DNA of 64,000 nt from assembly GCA_963682055.1 (NCBI GenBank), contig OY821740.1:10564814-10628813 (forward strand), written 5' to 3'. The notes under the pieces are model-generated. The model was not told the DNA's origin. It was given only the letters and a program-made list of their open reading frames with translations, and searched no databases. Shown piece by piece: positions 59,914 through 64,000 of this stretch. Each line of letters opens with the position of its first letter. Positions within the stretch are counted from its first letter, which is position 1. Source of the DNA: Primula veris (Eukaryota > Streptophyta > Magnoliopsida > Ericales > Primulaceae). The translations under genes were made by a program, and so were the position numbers.

Positions 59914-61017
59914 ATCTCAGATCAGCTAACAAGACGGTCTCTCAAATACTGCGACATAACATAGTTTCCAGATATTAGTATGGGAAATCGTAGCCTACTT
60001 ACTAACTACTTGTTTGGGCGCGACTTTTAAGAATATAAGCCAATTTATATGAGATTCGGAAATCTTGGATATTCTTCTTATTGCTTTTTAGGCCATAAAA
60101 AAAAAAAAACCACATCCAAAGGTGGTCATCCAAACGAACTGTAGATGTTTCGGTTTTGATGATGTACTAAGGCCTCGGCTGGCTGCATGCAACTTAACCA
60201 AATAAACAAGTTTTTCGAACTGAGGAAAAATAAGCTCATCCAGCTTCTTAATCTTTAGAATTTTTAGATTATAAAGTAAAATAAAACTCAGCTTTTAAGT
60301 TAGTTAATTAAATTTCCAAATGCACTGCAGACATTATATTGAAGTCGCAACCAAACAAACCTTAAATTGCAAATACCCGAATAACATGGACTATAATTGA
60401 GATACAAAGCTACTGGCTTTATTAAGTTTCAGAATTTGTTTTTCAATTTCCTAGAATCCTAAAATCACTTGTAGAAGGAGTACTAGATAACATGCCATAT
60501 ATATGTACATATTGATTTTGTAATTACAAGCAAGAAAACTATAGAACCAAAAATCCAGATCAGTTTAAAACCTACTTATATACTAAACCCTATATACATA
60601 CATAAACACACACAGTATATGGGTAAGGATGAACCCACACTTAAAAAAACCACCCAGTCTCAAATATTCACTTTTAATATTCACTTATATGTATATATTG
60701 AAATTGTAATTACAATCAAGAAGTCTTTAAAAGAAAAACCCAGTTCAGCGGCGAAACAAGAAATGTTAGCTGATTCACACTTAGAGAGAGAGAGAGAGAG
60801 TTTTTCCAGTTCTAGAATTTGGAAGTGTTTTGACTTTTTTTTTTAATTTCAATTTGTTTATTAAAGTAGTAAATAATTTTATTTGGCCTGCATCTGGTTT
60901 GGAAGATGGATGCTTAGTGGATGAGTAATTATTGCTAATGGTATTTTGGTAACAATAATGCTAACGAGTTAAAGAGTCGGATCGGGTCACCTCTCCTCTC
61001 AACAGATAAGTACTGAT
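59914..61017. promoter_or_regulatory. TWD1 upstream region, with a probable MITE
   Basis: 60,010-60,365 has imperfect inverted ends (TTGTTTGGGCGCGACTT and, reversed, GTTTGTTTGGTTGCGACTT) and is probably another hAT-like MITE close to the promoter. A CT-rich tract on the minus strand (60,783-60,800) with a following GCCGCTGAAC could be the TWD1 leader, spliced to an acceptor near 59,953 (GTCGCAG). This leader intron is a guess. Nothing coding was recognised on either strand. Confidence 0.35.
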
Positions 61018-61364
61018 CTAAATTTAAAATTTCATTTTATACTAAAATTAAATAGCATGTTATTCGGTCATATATTTAATATTTTTAATTAATATTTAAC
61101 TTTAGTGTAGTCTCAAATAAATTTCTATAATATTATATTTGAGTTTTTATTTGGTTGAATCATTAAATAAAATATATTAAAATTATTAATTTTTCTTTAA
61201 ATAATTTTAATTAATATCTAAATTTATGTACCATCAACCAGGGTTTCATAAGTATTATATTTGAAATTTCATTTTTATTTTAACTGGGATGTAAAAACAA
61301 TTTTAAAAATTACATAAACTACTGTATGACGATTAGTCTGGTTGGGACAATTTGACACTACAAC
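61018..61364. repeat. AT-rich repeat, left copy
   Basis: About 345 bp, in direct orientation and roughly 88-90% identical to 63,664-64,000. Landmarks are TTTCATTTTATACTAAAATT at the start and GATTAGTCTGGTTGGGACAA at the end. The identity of the repeat is unknown, and it has no ORF. Confidence 0.85.
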
Positions 61365-61449
61365 CTGATTTTGGTAATGCTATATAGCATATACCGGTAT
61401 TTAATACAAGTTTCTTCAAGAAATAAAAGAAAAAAACAAAGTCTATAAG

Positions 61450-62231
61450 ACTTGAAAGATGAGAACAATACTCTTGTTCTCCAAAACGAGTTTTTAAAAA
61501 CCGAGAATGACTCTTTCAAAAAGAATAACGATGAGCTTGTCATTACGGTCGAAAAACTCGAGTTAACAATCTCAAGGTTTTCCAAAGGGAAAACCGTGTT
61601 GGACGAAATTTTGAGTTGTTAAAAAGATGTCAATGACAAAAGCGGTTTGGGTTTCGATTGCAACACTAGTGGCTCAAGCACCACCCGCTTTGTCAAATCT
61701 TCTAGTTTGTCTACAACTTCTATTCCGCCTATACAAAAGGTTGTTTTTACACAAGGGAGCACTTCAAGAGTTTTGCCGAACTCTTGCTATGATAGAAGAG
61801 GTTTAGGTTTTCAAACCAAAACCGCTCATCAAACTTCTAAAACTTCCTACAAAAAGTCGCATAGTTATCGTTATACGAAAAAGTCTAAGCATTGTGTGCA
61901 TTGTAGTAGAAATGAGCATATTTCTTCGAGATGCCCTTATCGTTTTCATGTTAGTAGAAACGATTTGAAATTGGTAGTAAAGACCCAAGTCACTAACAAT
62001 GTCGGACCCAAAAGAAATTGGGGACCAAAGGACAAAACTTGTATTGTAGGTATCTCCGTTCAAAAGGAGAAAATCAACAAGTGGTTGACAACACCGGCAA
62101 AAGTCGTGGAAGTCAAGAAGATCGACTCCACCATGAAGAATGGAGTACCATTAATTGACAAAAGTGGAAGGCATACCAACAAATGGTACCACTTATTTGG
62201 ACTTAGAAACGCTCAATGCAAATGCCATTAG
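61450..62231 (+). pseudogene. Retrotransposon gag C-terminal fragment with zinc knuckle
   Basis: The first part (from about 61,450) is a Glu/Lys/Leu-rich coiled coil that reaches a FSKGKTVLDEIL block. An in-frame TAA at 61,619-61,621 breaks it from the rest. The second part (open from 61,647 to the stop at 62,231) holds a basic region and a CCHC zinc knuckle (CVHCSRNEHISSRC: Cys-x2-Cys-x4-His-x4-Cys), followed by the usual spacer toward protease. It ends before any protease, integrase or reverse transcriptase, with the reading frame running out after KWYHLF. This layout is that of SIRE1-like Copia gag. Confidence 0.8.
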
Positions 62232-62508
62232 CGAGCGGACTCAACATCACATATTTGGTATACTCTACTCTATAATATTTACATATATGTGATTAGTTGG
62301 GACATATGCATCACAATAACATTTTTCATGTTTTGGTTTTTCTTTGCAAACCCTCCACATAACCCCATATTTTTTATTTATTGCATTTTGATAATGCCAA
62401 ATGGGGAGAAAAATGATATTTAGAGAAAATGCGTTTTATTAAAATGGAGGAGATATATTTATACTTGTAAAATCATCATTAGTTTGTCATAATCAAAATG
62501 GGGGAGAT

Positions 62509-63658
62509 TGTTGAACTTAGAGTTCAATAATTGATTTTGATTATAACGTTGATTATGTTTTTAATGATTTTACGATTTCTCTATTTTCGATGATATAATG
62601 CTTGTATTTTCCAAAAAATGTAAATTTCATAATGACAAAAAGATAGAGCACAGAAAAACGAAGCCACAGGTTCAAGCGGAACCAGAATCGGAGCTAAAAC
62701 GAAGGAGTTATGAGCTTTCGAAGAAGACCGAAAAAACTGCCAGAAGAACAACGACCGATCGTTTTTGGCCCAAATTCTTCCAGTGAGGACGTCGAAAAAA
62801 CGACCGATCGTTTCTCAGAAAACGACCAATCGTTTTCTGAAAACGACCAATCGACTGTAGAAAACGACCGATCGTTTTCTGCAGCTTTTCAGCTTATTCT
62901 GGAAAGTTGCTTAAAACCTTTGAATAAAAGCCTCAACCACTTTCAACGGTCATATACAGAAAAACAGACTTTGGTGATTATATAAATCACCCCAATTCAC
63001 TTTCCAAAGTCACCAATGACATCCATTCTCAACCTATCATCATCCTTCAACCTCTATCTATACAAAACCCAAAAATCACCATTTTGGTGAATATATTCGA
63101 AAAAAGAGGGAAATTAAGGAGAAAGCGATTCAAGCTCGAACAACATCAAAGACTCACCAATTAGCTTATTTAGAAGCAAATAAAATTGTGAGTGTAGTTA
63201 TATTGTTGTAACAAATTTTGTAAAGAGTGAAATTATAAATTCATTTGTGAGTGAGTGATCGGGTAGATGCTTTGTAAGCAAGTGAAGCTTAAAAGCTCTA
63301 GGTCTTTTCATTCGGGACACTCATAGAGTGAGGGGGAGCTTAATCGGTTGATTAGCTCGATAGGATTGTAATATCCGAAAGATTATTTTTAGTGAAATAC
63401 TCGGTAGTACCGAGGAGAGGACGTAGGCCGTTTTGCCGAACCTCTATAAATCACGGTGTCATTTTCTTCCTTAACTTTTACTTTCCGCAACTTATATTTT
63501 GTTTATTTTATTGCTTGCGTTTGATTTGTTTAACGTTATTAACGCTTAAGCTTAGAATTGTGAAAGTTGGGTTGTTAGTTGCACTTAGATTTTTAATTAG
63601 GCGAAAAGCGCCATAAAACTTATTCACCCCCTCTAAGTTTTAGCCACACGGGCCAACA
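62509..63658 (+). repeat. 3' LTR of the Copia element (1150 bp)
   Basis: It starts TGTTGAACTTAG directly after the purine tract and ends CACGGGCCAACA, giving the TGTTG..CAACA ends typical of this lineage. TATATAAA at 62,979-62,986 is the likely internal promoter. TTCACCCCCTCTAAG near the end is a characteristic SIRE/Maximus LTR segment. 62,751-62,880 carries five CGACCRATCG palindromes. The 5 bp after it are ATTAT; the matching left flank could not be identified because the left end is truncated. Confidence 0.85.
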
Positions 63659-63663
63659 ATTAT

Positions 63664-64000
63664 GTAAATTTAAAATTTCATTTTATACTAAAATTAAATA
63701 GTATGTTATTCGGTTATATATTTAATATTTTTAATTAATATTTAATTTTAGAGTAGTCTCAAATAAAGTTCTATAATATTATATTTGAGTTTTTATTTTA
63801 TTGAATCGTCAAATAAAATGTTAATCATTAATTTTTTTAAATATTTTTAATTAATATCTAAGTTTATGTAGCATCAACTAGGTTTACATAAGTATTATAT
63901 TTGAAATTTCATTTTTGTTTTAACTGGGATGTAAAAAGAATTCTAAAAATTACATGAAGTACTGTATAACGATTAGTCTGGTTGGGACAATTTGACTCTG
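63664..64000. repeat. AT-rich repeat, right copy (runs off the window)
   Basis: This is the direct repeat of 61,018-61,364, starting GTAAATTTAAAATTTC and still matching at the last base of the window. The retroelement therefore sits between two copies of the same sequence, either inside a tandem array or in an older duplicated element. Confidence 0.85.

Larger units (their letters stand above)
61375..63658 (+). mobile_element. Truncated SIRE/Maximus-type Copia retrotransposon
   Basis: In order there is the C-terminal part of gag, a short non-coding stretch, a purine tract AATGGGGGAGAT (62,497-62,508) and a full 3' LTR. The 5' LTR, primer-binding site, N-terminal gag and nearly all of pol are missing, so it arose by truncation and/or internal deletion. 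The left border lies between about 61,365 and 61,455. It is not capable of autonomous movement. Confidence 0.8.

Noticed and set aside
61358..61585. 75-codon ORF on the minus strand over the gag coiled coil
   Set aside because: It is the complement of a Lys/Glu-rich coiled coil and so Phe/Ser/Leu-rich. It is a shadow of the plus-strand gag remnant.
1..64000. tRNA, rRNA, snoRNA genes, CRISPR arrays
   Set aside because: None was recognised by eye. A covariance-model scan (tRNAscan-SE, Infernal) would be needed to exclude small RNA genes. CRISPR arrays are not expected in a plant nuclear genome.

Overview
This is nuclear DNA of a flowering plant, on present evidence a eudicot. Genes carry many short GT-AG introns, intergenic DNA is very AT-rich, and the transposon debris is typical of plants (Stowaway, Harbinger, Mutator, hAT, CACTA and SIRE/Maximus-type Copia). 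Species cannot be fixed by reading alone; an asterid such as Asteraceae is a guess.

Layout. 1-14,200 is gene-poor: a cut Stowaway-type MITE, a Mutator-like element with about 0.9-kb inverted arms (835-3440), one small conserved ORF (6185-6421), a CACTA end, and an old repeat unit broken by two hAT-like insertions (8466-10,540). Then come five intact genes and one broken one. AGO1 (minus, 14,220-22,168) has 21 coding exons and a miR168 site. A 3'-truncated-in fragment of a phosphoglycerate-mutase/histidine-phosphatase gene (plus, 27,977-28,567) keeps only its last two exons. A DUO1-type R2R3-MYB (minus, 28,942-31,078) carries a miR159 site. DNA topoisomerase II (plus, 31,726-40,860) has 20 exons. 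An OBERON4/TITANIA-type PHD protein (minus, 44,844-49,800) and the FKBP42 immunophilin TWISTED DWARF 1 (minus, 56,091-59,913) follow. The right end (61,018-64,000) holds a truncated Copia element with a complete 3' LTR between two copies of an AT-rich repeat.

Gene models were built by hand from splice sites and family similarity. In all five intact genes the exon lengths sum to a whole number of codons: AGO1 1223 aa, DUO1 309 aa, TOP2 1487 aa, OBE4-like 1300 aa, TWD1 363 aa. This is strong internal support for the exon borders.

The genes are not an operon or a pathway cluster. Two links stand out. DUO1 and TOP2 are divergent and share a 647-bp intergenic region with an E2F-type site. AGO1 (miR168 target) is itself the effector protein for miR159, which would target the nearby DUO1. 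I found no previously undescribed multi-gene system. The most unusual points are a recent 172-bp tandem duplication across an AGO1 splice acceptor, a lysine-to-glutamate change at the DUO1-specific residue, lineage-style repeat expansions in AGO1 and OBE4, and a GC-AG intron in TOP2.
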